Shown here piece by piece: positions 9,009 to 19,011 of a stretch of 64,000 bases of DNA. Under the pieces are notes generated by a model. The model did not search any database. It saw only the letters and a list, made by a program, of their open reading frames with translations, and was not told where the DNA came from. Within the stretch, counting starts at the first letter, position 1. Every line of letters begins with the position of its first letter. The stretch spans positions 992,001 to 1,056,000 of the forward strand of contig NZ_CP038634.1 of NCBI RefSeq assembly GCF_004768545.1. The letters are read 5' to 3'. Both the position numbers and the translations under genes were made by a program. The DNA comes from Cupriavidus oxalaticus. GTDB taxonomy: Bacteria > Pseudomonadota > Gammaproteobacteria > Burkholderiales > Burkholderiaceae.

Positions 9009-9470
9009 ATGCCCTCAGAAACCGACCGCATCGAGCGCAGCATCCTGATAGAAGCCCCCGTGGCGCGCGTGTGGCACGCGCTGGCCGATGCCGATACCTT
9101 CGGCAGCTGGTTCGGCGTCAAATTCGACGGCGCCACCTTCACGCCCGGCCGGCGCGCCATCGGCAGCATCACCCACCCCGGCTACGAGTACCTGAGATTC
9201 GATGTGCAGGTGGAACGCATCGAGCCCGAAAGGCTGCTGTCCTGGCGCTGGCACCCCGCTCCGGTGGAACGCGGGCGCGACTATTCCGGCGAACCCAGCA
9301 CGCTGGTGGAATTCACCCTGCGCGAAGTCGACGGCGGCACCATGCTGACGGTGGTCGAGTCTGGCTTCGACCAGATCCCGCCCGAACGACGCATGGAAGC
9401 GTTCCGCCTCAACAGCGGCGGCTGGGACGCACAGATGAACAATGTCCGCAAGCATGTCACCGGCGCCTGA
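9009..9470 (+). CDS. SRPBCC (AHSA1-like) domain protein
   Basis: A 153-residue protein of the START/Bet v1-like fold. It opens with IERSILIEAPVARVWHALAD, has WFGVKF and the ending GWDAQMNNVRKHV, which are features of the AHSA1/CalC-type subfamily. The ATG at 9009 lies after an AGGAGA site in the promoter leader. These proteins bind hydrophobic ligands or act as small co-factors; they are very often paired with ArsR regulators, as here, where the two genes overlap by 29 bp. The ligand is unknown. Confidence 0.85.
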   Translation: MPSETDRIERSILIEAPVARVWHALADADTFGSWFGVKFDGATFTPGRRAIGSITHPGYEYLRFDVQVERIEPERLLSWRWHPAPVERGRDYSGEPSTLVEFTLREVDGGTMLTVVESGFDQIPPERRMEAFRLNSGGWDAQMNNVRKHVTGA

Positions 9471-9798
9471 AGCGCTGGATCTGAAACAGTCGGCCGCGGT
9501 CTTTGCCGCGCTGGGCGACGAGACCCGGCTGCGGCTGGTGGCGGCGCTGTGCGCGGGCGGCGCGATGTCGATCGCGCAGCTGACCGCCGGCAGCGCGATG
9601 ACGCGGCAGGCGGTGACCAAGCACCTGCAGGTGTTGTCGCAGGCCGGGCTGGTGCGCGACAGCAAGGCCGGGCGCGAGCGGCTGTGGATGTTCGAGCCCG
9701 GGCAGGTCGAGGCGGCGCGGCGCTCGCTGGAGGCGATTGGAAGGCAGTGGGAGTTTGCGCTGGGCAAGCTGAAGCTGGCGGTAGAGACGAATCACTAG
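9442..9798 (+). CDS. ArsR-family winged-helix transcriptional regulator
   Basis: A 118-residue HTH protein. The winged-helix core runs from LGDETRLRLVAAL to about residue 85, with the recognition helix region SAMTRQAVTKHLQVLSQAGL. It lacks the metal-binding ELCVCDL motif of arsenic sensors, so it belongs to the SRPBCC-linked group, whose inducers are mostly unknown. It overlaps the preceding SRPBCC gene, so the two are co-translated, and the palindromes upstream of that gene are its best candidate targets. Two start codons, 9442 and 9454, are possible and neither has a strong ribosome site. Confidence 0.88.
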   Translation: MSASMSPAPEALDLKQSAAVFAALGDETRLRLVAALCAGGAMSIAQLTAGSAMTRQAVTKHLQVLSQAGLVRDSKAGRERLWMFEPGQVEAARRSLEAIGRQWEFALGKLKLAVETNH

Positions 9799-9828
9799 CC
9801 AAACCGACGTCCCGCACGTCACCTGTTT

Positions 9829-9859
9829 GCTCCCCTACCCCGCAAGCGGGAGAGGGAGC
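9829..9859. repeat. REP-like hairpin, copy 1
   Basis: An imperfect inverted repeat, GCTCCCCT...CGC then GCG...AGAGGGAGC, lies just after the ArsR gene. It shares its outer arms, including GTTTGCTCCCCT and GGGAGAGGGAG, with the hairpin at 14283-14312. It may stop transcription from the ArsR operon or be a dispersed extragenic repeat. Confidence 0.5.
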
Positions 9860-9987
9860 ACACAGTTTGTAGACGACACCGCAACATGTAATCCCCCGCG
9901 CACCCCGCTATACTGGGAAGCCCCCCGCCTCACCACCACGGCAACGCAGGCCGCGCCCGCGCCAGGCCTGCCGGAGGAAGCGCGCAA

Positions 9988-11205
9988 TTGGCTGACCACG
10001 ACCTGTCCAGGCTGAAAATCGACCGCAGCGCCACCGCCGCGACCGGCGCCCGCGTCCGCCCCCGGCGCAGATGGCTGCGCTATGCGGTCATCGCGCTGAT
10101 CCTGCTGGCCGTGCTCGGCATCGCTGTCAGGCTCGCCGGCCCGAAGTCGGTGCAGACCACAACGGTTACCTCGGCCTACCCCACGCAGAATTTCACGCTG
10201 CTCAACGCCACCGGCTATGTCGTTCCGCAGCGCAAGGCGGCGGTCGCATCCAAGGCGCAGGGCCGGCTCGAATGGCTGGGCGTGCTGGAAGGCTCGCGCG
10301 TGAAGAAGGACGAGGTCATCGCGCGGCTGGAAAGCAAGGACGTGTCCGCGTCCTTCGCCCAGGCGCAGGCGCAGGTCAAGGTGGCACAGGCCAACCTGGC
10401 CCTGCAGCAGGCGGAGCTGAAGGACGCAGAAGTCAACCTGCGCCGCTCGCAGATCCTGATCGGGCCGAACGCGATCTCGCGCACCCAGTACGACGCCGAT
10501 GTTGCGCGCTACAACAAGGCCAGGGCCTCGGTCAGCAGCTCGCAGGCGTCGATCGCGTCGGCGCAGGCCAATGCGCGCGCGGCCGAGGTGGCGGTGGAAC
10601 AGACCGTGGTGCGCGCGCCGTTCGACGGCGTGGTACTGGTCAAGCATGCCAACGTCGGCGACAACATCACGCCGTTCTCGGCCGCCGCCGACACCAAGGG
10701 CGCGATCGTGACCATTGCCGACATGGAGACGCTGGAGGTCGAGGCCGACGTCGCCGAATCCAATATCGCCAGGATCCGCGCCGGCCAGCCGTGCGAATTG
10801 CTGCTCGATGCGTTGCCGGGCGTGCGCCTGGCCGGGCAGGTGTCGCGCATCGTGCCGACGGTGGACCGCTCCAAGGCCACGGTGCTGGTCAAGGTGCGCT
10901 TTGTCGACCGCGACGCGCGCGTGCTGCCGGACATGAGCGCCAAGATCGCCTTTTTGTCGCGCGCGGCCACGGCGCGCGACCGCCAGCCGATGGTGGCGGT
11001 GCAGCCCGCCGCGGTGGTCATGCGCGATGGCCGGCAGGTGGTCTACGTGGTGCGGGACGGCAAGGCGCACGAGACCCAGGTCAAGACCGGCGACAAGCTC
11101 GGCGAGCTGGTCGCGGTACAGGGCGTCAAGACCGGCGACGTGCTGGTGCTGTCCCCCGGCGACAAAGTCGGCGACGGCGACCGCGTCACGCCGGCCAAGC
11201 CTTGA
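9988..11205 (+). CDS. Efflux periplasmic adaptor (HlyD/MacA-like membrane fusion protein)
   Basis: A 405-residue adaptor. A short cytoplasmic lead is followed by one transmembrane helix (about residues 30-50), a lipoyl-like half-motif (YVVPQRKAAVASKAQGRLEWLGVLEGSRVKKDEV region), a long Ala/Gln-rich coiled-coil hairpin (about residues 115-200) and a beta-barrel with LLDALPGVRLAGQVSRIVP. The start codon is TTG at 9988, chosen because GGAGGA lies 9 nt upstream. It is the first gene of a four-gene operon with an ATPase and two permeases, so it should link the ABC pump to an outer-membrane channel encoded elsewhere. A possible -10 (TATACT, 9909-9914) precedes it. Confidence 0.88.
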   Translation: MADHDLSRLKIDRSATAATGARVRPRRRWLRYAVIALILLAVLGIAVRLAGPKSVQTTTVTSAYPTQNFTLLNATGYVVPQRKAAVASKAQGRLEWLGVLEGSRVKKDEVIARLESKDVSASFAQAQAQVKVAQANLALQQAELKDAEVNLRRSQILIGPNAISRTQYDADVARYNKARASVSSSQASIASAQANARAAEVAVEQTVVRAPFDGVVLVKHANVGDNITPFSAAADTKGAIVTIADMETLEVEADVAESNIARIRAGQPCELLLDALPGVRLAGQVSRIVPTVDRSKATVLVKVRFVDRDARVLPDMSAKIAFLSRAATARDRQPMVAVQPAAVVMRDGRQVVYVVRDGKAHETQVKTGDKLGELVAVQGVKTGDVLVLSPGDKVGDGDRVTPAKP

Positions 11206-11228
11206 AGTAACCACATGAGGGTGAGCGC

Positions 11229-11921
<693 letters not shown>

Positions 11922-11927
11922 TCCGTC

Positions 11928-13082
11928 ATGTACGCGCTCAAGCTGATCACTCGCAACGCACTGCGGCACAAGCTGCGCACCGCGCTGACCGTGCTGGGGC
12001 TGGTGATCGCGGTGCTGGCGTTCGGGCTGCTGCAGACCGTGATCGATGCGTGGTACGCCGGCGCGTCGGCCGCGTCCAGCGCGCGGCTGGTGACGCGCAA
12101 TGCGATCTCGCTGGTGTTCCCGCTGCCGCTCAGCTACGAGGGCCGCATCCGCGGCGTCGACGGCGTGACCGCGGTGGCGCGCTCCAACTGGTTCGGCGGC
12201 GTCTATCGCGACCGCAAGAATTTCTTCGCGCAGTTCGCAGTGTCGGACAACTATCTCGATCTCTACCCGGAATTCATCGTTCCCGAACAGCAGCGTGCCG
12301 AATACCAGCGCGACCGCAAAGGGGCGCTGGTCGGCCGCCAGCTGGCCGACCAGTTCGGCTTCAGGATCGGCGACGTGATCCCGATCAAGGGCACCATCTA
12401 CCCCGGCACCTGGGAGTTCGTGGTGCGCGGCATCATGGACGGCCGCGACGAAAGCATCATCACGAAGCAGATGGTGTTCCACTGGGAATACCTGAACGAG
12501 ACCATCCGCAAGAAGTCGCCGCGGCAGGCCGACCAGGTCGGGGTCTATGTGCTGGGCGTCGACAATCCCGACAACACCGCGGCGATCTCGCGCAATGTCG
12601 ATGCCGTGTTCCGCAACTCGCTGGCCGAGACGCTGACCGAGACCGAGCAGGCGTTCCAGCTCGGCTTCGTCGCCATGTCGAACCAGATCATCGCGGCGAT
12701 CCGCGTGGTCTCCTATGTGGTGATCGTGATCATCATGGCGGTGATGGCCAATGCGATGGCGATGAGTGCGCGCGAGCGCACCGCGGAATACGCCACGCTC
12801 AAGGCGCTGGGCTTCGGACCAGGATTCCTGGCGCTGCTGGTGTTCGGCGAGTCGCTGGCGATCTGCGTGGCGGGCGGCGCGCTCGGCATGCTGGCTACGC
12901 CGCCGATGGCGGCGGCGTTCAAGCAGGCGGTGGGCGGCGTATTCCCGGTGTTTACAGTGTCGCAGGAAACGATGCGCGCGCAGGCCGCGTGCGCGCTGGC
13001 GGTCGGCATCGCCGCCGGCATCGTGCCCGCGGTGCAGGCCGCGCGGGTGCGCATCGTCGAAGGCCTGCGGGCAATCGGCTGA
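11928..13082 (+). CDS. FtsX/MacB-type ABC permease 1
   Basis: A 384-residue protein with a TM helix at the N-terminus ([18 protein letters not shown]), a large periplasmic domain (about residues 50-265), and three C-terminal helices ending in an [14 protein letters not shown] tail. This is the four-helix MacB/FtsX permease plan without a fused ATPase. The ATPase is supplied by the gene 6 bp upstream. A second, different permease starts 11 bp downstream, so the transporter is probably a heterodimer. Confidence 0.88.
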   Translation: MYALKLITRNALRHKLRTALTVLGLVIAVLAFGLLQTVIDAWYAGASAASSARLVTRNAISLVFPLPLSYEGRIRGVDGVTAVARSNWFGGVYRDRKNFFAQFAVSDNYLDLYPEFIVPEQQRAEYQRDRKGALVGRQLADQFGFRIGDVIPIKGTIYPGTWEFVVRGIMDGRDESIITKQMVFHWEYLNETIRKKSPRQADQVGVYVLGVDNPDNTAAISRNVDAVFRNSLAETLTETEQAFQLGFVAMSNQIIAAIRVVSYVVIVIIMAVMANAMAMSARERTAEYATLKALGFGPGFLALLVFGESLAICVAGGALGMLATPPMAAAFKQAVGGVFPVFTVSQETMRAQAACALAVGIAAGIVPAVQAARVRIVEGLRAIG

Positions 13083-13093
13083 CGCGTTCGACC

Positions 13094-14260
13094 ATGGCGA
13101 TCCCGCTCACCTATATCGCGCGCAACCTGTGGGCCCGGCGGCTGACCACCGCGCTGACCGCGGGCGGGCTGGCTTTGGTGGTCTTTGTCTTCGCCACCAT
13201 GCTGATGCTGGATGCCGGCCTGAAGAAGACGCTGGTCACCACCGGCGAGCGCGACAACGTGGTAGTGATCCGCAAAGGCGCCGAGACCGAAATCCAGAGC
13301 GCCGTCGAGCGCGGCCAGGCCGGCATCATGGAAATGCACCCGGCGGTGGCCATGACCGGCGCCGGCCAGCCGATGGCCTCGCGCGAGGCCGTGGTGCTGA
13401 TCTCGCTGACCAAGTCCAGCACCGGGCAGCCCTCCAACGTGGTGATCCGCGGCATCTCGCCGCTGGGCATGGACCTGCGTCCGCAGGTCAGGCTCGTGGC
13501 GGGGCGCATGTTCCGTCCGGGCTCGGCTGAAATCATTGTCGGCAGCAGCATTGCCGACGGCTTTGCCGGCGTGCAGATCGGCGAACACCTGCGCTTCGCC
13601 CAGCGCGAGTGGACTGTGGTGGGCCACTTCGACGCCGGCGGCAGCGGTTTCGACTCGGAGATCTGGGGCGATGTCGACCAGCTGATGCAGTCGTTCCGGC
13701 GCAATGCGTATTCGTCGATGGTGGTGCGGCTGGCCAACCCCACGCTGTTCGAGCGCTTCCGCGCCGATATCGACGTGGATCCACGCCTTGCCGACGAGGC
13801 CAAGCGCGAGCAGGTCTTCTATAGCGACCAGTCCAGGGCGCTGTCCAAATTTATCAATATCCTGGGCTTTACGCTGTCCACGATTTTTTCGATTGCGGCA
13901 ATGATCGGCGCCATGATCACCATGTACGCGTCGGTGGCCAACCGCGTGGCCGAGATCGGCACGCTGCGCGCGCTGGGATTCAAGCGTGCCAACGTGCTGG
14001 TGGCTTTCCTGATCGAGGCGGCGTTGCTCGGACTGGTGGGTGGCGTGGCCGGGCTGGCGTTTGCGGCGCTGATGCAATTCGCGTCGTTCTCGACGACCAA
14101 TTTCCAGACGTTTGCCGATCTGTCGTTCCGCTTCATCCTGACGCCTGGCATTGCGCTGCAGACGCTCGGGTTCGCGATGGCGATGGGGCTGGTGGGCGGC
14201 TTCCTGCCGGCGGTGCGGGCGGCGAGGATGAATATCGTGGATGCGCTGCGGGCGCGTTGA
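13094..14260 (+). CDS. FtsX/MacB-type ABC permease 2
   Basis: A 388-residue permease with the same layout as its neighbour: one N-terminal helix (ALTAGGLALVVFVFATMLML), a periplasmic domain of about 220 residues, and three C-terminal helices ending in PAVRAARMNIVDALRAR. The two permeases are clearly diverged. The ATG at 13094 lies 11 bp after the stop of permease 1. The ancestor of this system, with both permeases in tandem, is common for lipid or macrolide-type exporters; the cargo here is unknown. Confidence 0.86.
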   Translation: MAIPLTYIARNLWARRLTTALTAGGLALVVFVFATMLMLDAGLKKTLVTTGERDNVVVIRKGAETEIQSAVERGQAGIMEMHPAVAMTGAGQPMASREAVVLISLTKSSTGQPSNVVIRGISPLGMDLRPQVRLVAGRMFRPGSAEIIVGSSIADGFAGVQIGEHLRFAQREWTVVGHFDAGGSGFDSEIWGDVDQLMQSFRRNAYSSMVVRLANPTLFERFRADIDVDPRLADEAKREQVFYSDQSRALSKFINILGFTLSTIFSIAAMIGAMITMYASVANRVAEIGTLRALGFKRANVLVAFLIEAALLGLVGGVAGLAFAALMQFASFSTTNFQTFADLSFRFILTPGIALQTLGFAMAMGLVGGFLPAVRAARMNIVDALRAR

Positions 14261-14530
14261 GCGGCTCGCTCGCTGCCGGTTTGCTCCCCTCTCCCAATGA
14301 GGGGAGAGGGAGAACACCTTGCTTAGCCCGGCTCGGGCGGCTTGGGCGCACCCAACGCCGTTGGCTTCGCTACAGGTCTCCAAGAGCCCCGATCCTTTCC
14401 TTGCCTTCTCCCCACTGTCCGTCTACAACCCGTAGTGATGCATGCTACTCGCCAGGCCTCGCTGGCGGCCAGTGCGCACCGGCACGGCCAGCGGCGCCCC
14501 ACCGCAGGACTTACCGCCAGGACGCCCCCG
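14261..14530 (+). other. 270-bp gap between exporter operon and gltS
   Basis: It holds one REP-like hairpin (14283-14312) and otherwise no recognisable gene or strong promoter. An in-frame upstream extension of gltS (to 14342) lacks membrane character and is not supported. Confidence 0.4.
14283..14312. repeat. REP-like hairpin, copy 2 (possible terminator of the exporter operon)
   Basis: CTCCCCTCTCCC and GGGGAGAGGGAG form an inverted repeat with an AATGA loop. The outer sequence GTTTGCTCCCCT...GGGAGAGGGAG is shared with the hairpin at 9829-9859. The two copies therefore sit just before and just after the four-gene exporter operon. Confidence 0.5.
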
Positions 14531-15721
14531 ATGAATCTCGACCTGCTGGCTTCATTGCTGACTGCCGTGGTGGTGCTGCTGATCGGCACCCTGGTCAACC
14601 GCAGCGTCGGCATCCTGTCGCGCTACAACATCCCCGACCCCGTCACCGGCGGGCTGCTGTTCGCCATCGTCGCGTCGGTGGCAGCGGCGGCGGCGAATTT
14701 CCGCGTGGTCATCGATCCCGGCATGAAGCCGGTGCTGCTGCTGATGTTCTTCGGCGGCGTCGGCCTTGGCGCCGACCTGCGCATGCTCAAGCGGGGCGGC
14801 AGGGCGCTGGTGATCTTCCTGATCATCCTGCTGCCCTATATCGTGGTGCAGAACGCCGTCGGCGTGGCCATGGCCAGGACACTCGACCTGCACCCGATCT
14901 TCGGGCTGGTGAGCGGCTCCATCACGCTGGTGGGCGGCCATGGCACCGGGGCCGCCTATGCCGAGCGCTTCGCCGAGGTCAACAACCTGCAGGCGGTGAT
15001 GGACCTGTCGATGACGGTGGCGACCATCGGCCTGGTCGTCGGCGGCATCATCGGCGGTCCCGTGGCGCAGTACCTGATCTCGCGCTACAAGCTGCGCTCG
15101 ACCGCGCGCGAGGTCGGCGACACCGAGGAGGAAGCCGCCGCCGCGTCGCCGATCACCACGGTCGGCGCGCTCGCCGCGCTGGCCGGCATGCTGGCCGCCG
15201 TGATCGGCGGGCGCTGGATCGCGGCGCAGATGCCGGCGGGCCCGATCACCATCCCCGGCTTCCTGTGGTGCATGATGCTCGGCATCGCGATCCGCAACCT
15301 GCTGCCATTCATCGGCCTGCGCTTCGACGACCGCGCCACCGACCTGATCACCAACGTCTGCCTGTCGCTGTTCCTGGTGATGACCATGATGGCGCTGGAC
15401 CTGGCCGAGGTGGCGCTGTCGGCCGGCCCGTTCCTGCTGATCATCGCGATGCAGGTCGTGTTCATCATCCTCTACGTGGTGTTCGTCTGCTTCCGCTTCA
15501 TGGGCGGCGACTACGAGGCGGCGGTCACCTCGGCCGCGTTCATCGGCTTCAACATGGGTTCCACGGCGACCGCCATGGCCAACATGCGCGCGATCACCGC
15601 GCGCTACGGGCCGGCGCCCACCAGCTACCTGATCACGCCGCTGGCCGGCGCGTTCTTTGTCGACCTGATGAACGCGTTCGTGCTGACCATGTTGCTGGCC
15701 TTGCCGCTGATCGGAGGCTGA
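14531..15721 (+). CDS. gltS: Sodium/glutamate symporter
   Basis: A 396-residue polytopic membrane protein with the GltS family hallmark GGHGTGAAYAERF near residue 135 and a second inverted-topology half with GFNMGSTATAMANM near residue 340. Two five-helix halves with re-entrant loops are typical. The ATG at 14531 starts just before the first membrane helix (LLASLLTAVVVLLIG). Its stop is followed after one base by the ATG of a TAXI-type binding lipoprotein, so the two are surely co-transcribed. GltS normally needs no binding protein, which makes the pairing unusual. Confidence 0.9.
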   Translation: MNLDLLASLLTAVVVLLIGTLVNRSVGILSRYNIPDPVTGGLLFAIVASVAAAAANFRVVIDPGMKPVLLLMFFGGVGLGADLRMLKRGGRALVIFLIILLPYIVVQNAVGVAMARTLDLHPIFGLVSGSITLVGGHGTGAAYAERFAEVNNLQAVMDLSMTVATIGLVVGGIIGGPVAQYLISRYKLRSTAREVGDTEEEAAAASPITTVGALAALAGMLAAVIGGRWIAAQMPAGPITIPGFLWCMMLGIAIRNLLPFIGLRFDDRATDLITNVCLSLFLVMTMMALDLAEVALSAGPFLLIIAMQVVFIILYVVFVCFRFMGGDYEAAVTSAAFIGFNMGSTATAMANMRAITARYGPAPTSYLITPLAGAFFVDLMNAFVLTMLLALPLIGG

Positions 15722-15722
15722 C

Positions 15723-17297
15723 ATGCGCCGCGCCTGCCTTGCCTTCCTCTTTGCGCTGCTGGCCAGCCTGTGGCTGGGCGGCTGCGGCGGCGGCCCGAAC
15801 GCCGACGGCATCCGCGCCAATCTCAACGAGCGCCTGGCGCAGGCGCTGCCGCCGGGCACCGTGCAGCTGGTCGACGTCGACCGGCGCGGCTCGCAGTCCG
15901 ATACCAAGGCACCGGCCGGCGAAACCCGGCGCGTGGTGTACTTCGATGCGGAACTGAAGCTGCTGCGCGACTACGACTTCGGCGCGTGGGATTCGCCCGG
16001 CGTGGCCGGGCTGATCTCGGCGCTGGGCGCGGGGCCGCGCGGGATCACCGGGGTCACCAGCGGCGGCAACAAGGCGGGCGACGTGCTGCGCGCGCACGGC
16101 ACCGCGCTGTACCGGCGCGACGGCGAGCGCTGGGTCAGCGTGCAGCCCGCCGGCTATCGCCCCGCCGAGGCGCCGGCCGTGGCCACCAACGCGCCCACCG
16201 GCCCGGCAGCGATCCTGGATGCGATGCGCAAGGTGATCGAGGCGGTGCAGAAGGACGCCTCGCCGGCGCAGCGCGCGGTGATCGAGCAGGAACTGACCAC
16301 CGCGCACGCCAATATCCGCGCCCGGCTGGCACGCGTGGACGAGGGCTACGCCATTGCCGCCGGCGCCGAGCATGGCCAGTACCTGCGCTTCGTGCGCGCG
16401 CTGGTGGACGGCGCGCGTGTGCGCGCCATCGCGCTGGTCACTCGCGGCGGCGAAGAGAACCTGCGCCTGCTGCGCGCCGGCAAGGTCTCGGCGGCCATGG
16501 CGCAGGGCGATGCCGCGCTCGATGCCTACGAGGGCAAGGGCGCCTTTGCCGAAGACGGGCCGCACGCGTCGCTGCGCGCCGTCGGCAGCCTGTACCCGGA
16601 ACCGGTGCACGTGCTCGTGCGCGACGGCGATCCGGCACGCTCGGTGTCCGACCTGCGCGGCAAGCGCATTGCGGTGGGCGAAAGCGGCTCGGCCTCGCGC
16701 GGCACGGTGCTGCGCGTGCTGGCCGCACACGGGCTGGCCGAGAAGGATTTCAAGGCCGAGGAAGTGGGCCTGGGCGCGGCGCTGGTGGCACTGCGCCAGA
16801 ACCAGGTGGATGCCGTGATGCAGGTGATCGGCGTGCCGTCCGACAGCATCCGCGATGCGCTGAGCGAACTGCCGTTGCGACTGCTGCCACTGGACGAGCG
16901 CGCTATCGCGGCGATGGTCGGGCAGAAGGCGGGGTATTTCCGCGCCAGCATCGCACCCGGCACGTACCCCGGCCTGCGCGAGCCGGTGCGCACCGTCGCC
17001 ACCGCGGCGATCCTGGTGACCGGACCCGACCTGTCGGATACCGAGGTGGCCGACCTGACGCGGCTGGTGTACCGGCATGGCCGCGACTTCGTCGCGCGCG
17101 GCAGCGCCCAGGGCGGGCAGATCAACGTGGCCACGGCGCGCGAAGGGCTGGTGATTCCGCAGCACCTGGCGGCAGCAAAGGTGCTGGACGGCCTGGCGGC
17201 GGGCACGCCAGCGCAGCGGTCCGGAGGACCGGCCACTCAGGCACCGGCACCCGCGTCGGCACCGGCTGCCACCGCATCCAGGCCGGCCGCCCGCTAA
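15723..17297 (+). CDS. TAXI-type TRAP transporter solute-binding lipoprotein with an N-terminal extension
   Basis: A 524-residue protein. A signal peptide with a lipobox (LWLGGC, Cys at about residue 20) predicts membrane anchoring. About 180 residues without a clear family come next, then a TAXI/PBP2-type ligand-binding domain from about residue 205 (YAIAAGAEHGQYL) to 490, with DLRGKRIAVGESGSASRG at its centre. An Ala/Pro-rich tail ends it. Ordinary TAXI proteins are about 320-350 residues. No TRAP membrane subunits are nearby; the gene follows gltS by one base, which suggests it may serve, or sense for, that carrier. Confidence 0.82.
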   Translation: MRRACLAFLFALLASLWLGGCGGGPNADGIRANLNERLAQALPPGTVQLVDVDRRGSQSDTKAPAGETRRVVYFDAELKLLRDYDFGAWDSPGVAGLISALGAGPRGITGVTSGGNKAGDVLRAHGTALYRRDGERWVSVQPAGYRPAEAPAVATNAPTGPAAILDAMRKVIEAVQKDASPAQRAVIEQELTTAHANIRARLARVDEGYAIAAGAEHGQYLRFVRALVDGARVRAIALVTRGGEENLRLLRAGKVSAAMAQGDAALDAYEGKGAFAEDGPHASLRAVGSLYPEPVHVLVRDGDPARSVSDLRGKRIAVGESGSASRGTVLRVLAAHGLAEKDFKAEEVGLGAALVALRQNQVDAVMQVIGVPSDSIRDALSELPLRLLPLDERAIAAMVGQKAGYFRASIAPGTYPGLREPVRTVATAAILVTGPDLSDTEVADLTRLVYRHGRDFVARGSAQGGQINVATAREGLVIPQHLAAAKVLDGLAAGTPAQRSGGPATQAPAPASAPAATASRPAAR

Positions 17298-17318
17298 CCC
17301 CGGAAGCCGCCGCTCGCG

Positions 17319-18128
17319 CTACCCTGCCGCCGGCAACTCCGCCGCCAGCCGGCAGCGCCGGTCGAGAAAATCGCTCGCATGGCCATTGCTGCCACCCGCC
17401 GCGTGGACCGGCTGGTCCACCAGGAAGAAGCCAGGGCGGCCCTGCCGGTCCTGGCCATAGGTCAGGAATATGCCCCGGTCGGGCGGCGGCACCGCGGCGG
17501 CGCTGGCGCCGGGATCGTCAGCCCTGCCCCCGACCAGCGCGAACGGGTCGGCCGACAGGACCGGCGTGGCAGCCGGGATAAACCTGGCCCGCACCGGCTT
17601 ACCGTCGAACCGCAGCGAAGTCCACTCGGTGCCGATCGGCCCGCTCGCGCCATTGACGAAGGCGCGCGCCGCGGCGCTGATGCAATCGAGATGGATATGG
17701 AGCTGGTCCTGGCTGCGCGAGGTGCGGGAATTGACCGCCAGCCCCAGCATGTCGTCCGGCACGGGCTTGCCCAGCGCCTGCCCGACCATGCCGCGCTCGT
17801 CCCAGCCGAAGGCCCAGGCGTTGGCACCGGTGCCGTCCCACGCCTTGCGATCCTCCACGCCCGTCACTGTCCGTGCCGGGATCACCAGGTAGTGCGACAC
17901 GCCGATCGCGTCCTTGTACAGCACCAGCCCGCGGGCTCGGTCGACGCTGGCGCAATCGGCATGCTGCGGCTGCGGCGGCGCCAGGCAGCGCTGCTGCACG
18001 TTGCGCCACAGGCCATCGCGCCCGCCGGACAGGACGCCGACCACGTTCTCGGCGGTGCAGCCCGCCAGCATCATTGCCGCCGCCAACGCCAGCGCGCCGC
18101 GCCGGCGTGCCGGGGTCAGCGCCGGCAT
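17319..18128 (-). CDS. cdh: CDP-diacylglycerol pyrophosphatase, lipoprotein form
   Basis: A 269-residue protein whose signal peptide ends in a lipobox (LAGC, Cys24). The HIT-like active site is present as QLHIHLDC (His144, His146), together with YLVIPARTVTGVEDR and GWDERGM, features of bacterial Cdh. Cdh hydrolyses CDP-diacylglycerol to CMP and phosphatidate. It is convergent with the TAXI gene, and its start overlaps the end of a small upstream ORF by 13 bp, so the two share a transcript. Confidence 0.85.
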   Translation of the reverse strand: MPALTPARRRGALALAAAMMLAGCTAENVVGVLSGGRDGLWRNVQQRCLAPPQPQHADCASVDRARGLVLYKDAIGVSHYLVIPARTVTGVEDRKAWDGTGANAWAFGWDERGMVGQALGKPVPDDMLGLAVNSRTSRSQDQLHIHLDCISAAARAFVNGASGPIGTEWTSLRFDGKPVRARFIPAATPVLSADPFALVGGRADDPGASAAAVPPPDRGIFLTYGQDRQGRPGFFLVDQPVHAAGGSNGHASDFLDRRCRLAAELPAAG

Positions 18129-18349
18129 GGAATGCCGTAGTACGTCCCTACCCGCGGGTTGGACACGATATAGGCGTGGCGCTGGGCCCAGAACTGGGCG
18201 TCGCGGAAGACCTCGGCCTCGCGTTCGCTCCAGGGTGTGGCCAGCAGCGGCAGGGCTTCGGCGTCGGTGGTCGGGTAGACCTGGGCCTGGTAGCGGGCCG
18301 TCTGCAGCGCGCCCGTACGGATGGTACGGATCGTGACGTGGAGTGTCAT
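18116..18349 (-). CDS. Small conserved-looking hypothetical protein
   Basis: A 77-residue soluble protein with an acidic/aromatic second half (WSEREAEVFRDAQFWAQRHAYIV). The start at 18349 (MTLHVTIRTIR) is preferred over longer forms to 18382 or 18544 because the extra residues look untranslated. It has no recognised domain. Overlap with cdh by 13 bp argues for translational coupling. The function is unknown. Confidence 0.5.
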   Translation of the reverse strand: MTLHVTIRTIRTGALQTARYQAQVYPTTDAEALPLLATPWSEREAEVFRDAQFWAQRHAYIVSNPRVGTYYGIPCRR

Positions 18350-18488
18350 AGGCAGCTTCTCGTCATGAGGACGCCAAATCATAACCACATTCCTGTGTTG
18401 CTTTGATGACTGCGGCTGTAACTTGCTGTCAGGAAGCCGCACCGGCCACGACCAACCGATGTCCCCTCGCCGGAAACCGGAGCCAGAC

Positions 18489-18974
18489 ATGACGATCAAG
18501 TCACCTCGCAAGATCGCAATCCTCGCGCTGACGCATCTCGCCATGCTGGCGGCCGGCTTCGCGGCCGGGATCTATGTGCTGCCGATCCTGACCGAGCAGG
18601 CGGGGGCGAGTATCGGGCAGTTACAGGAGGTGTCGCGGCAGGCGGCCTTTTCCGGCGCCTTCCGCAAGGACCTGGCCGGCAGTGACGCATTCCACTGGGC
18701 CAGCGGACGGCTGCATGTGTCGGACCGCGCCATTGCCTTCGAAGGCAGCGTGGCGCCGGGACCGGACTACCGGATCTACCTGGTGCCGGAGTTCGTCGAC
18801 ACCAAGGCCGCTTTCCTTGCGATCAAGGACCGCGCGGTGCAGGTTGCGCCGTTGAAGACCTTCGGCAATTTCACCGTCGCGTTGCCGGATGGCGTCGATC
18901 CCGGCCAGCACCGTGCGGTAGTGATCTGGTGCGAGCGGTTCGGGCAATTCATCAGTGCCGCGGCCTACCGGTAG
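18489..18974 (+). CDS. DM13-domain membrane-anchored protein
   Basis: A 161-residue protein with a TM/signal-anchor helix at about residues 9-32 (ALTHLAMLAAGFAAGIYVLPIL) and a DM13 domain (about residues 55-160) ending in the characteristic VVIWCERFGQFISAA, with a single conserved Cys. DM13 domains are proposed to act in extracytoplasmic redox or electron transfer. The ATG at 18489 is taken because the helix begins soon after. It is transcribed divergently from the small ORF and cdh. Confidence 0.8.
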   Translation: MTIKSPRKIAILALTHLAMLAAGFAAGIYVLPILTEQAGASIGQLQEVSRQAAFSGAFRKDLAGSDAFHWASGRLHVSDRAIAFEGSVAPGPDYRIYLVPEFVDTKAAFLAIKDRAVQVAPLKTFGNFTVALPDGVDPGQHRAVVIWCERFGQFISAAAYR

Positions 18975-18984
18975 GCCGCGCAAG

Positions 18985-19011
18985 AAAAAAAGGCCGATCG
19001 AGGAACCGGCC
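18985..19011 (-). terminator. Intrinsic terminator of the porin gene
   Basis: Read on the minus strand, GGCCG...CGGCC forms a 5-bp stem with a 10-nt loop followed by a run of seven T. It lies 100 bp downstream of the porin stop, between it and the convergent DM13 gene. Confidence 0.6.

Noticed and set aside
18962..18977. GGCCTACCGGTAGGCC palindrome at the end of the DM13 gene
   Set aside because: It includes the stop codon and has no T-run on the plus strand, so it is not called a terminator.
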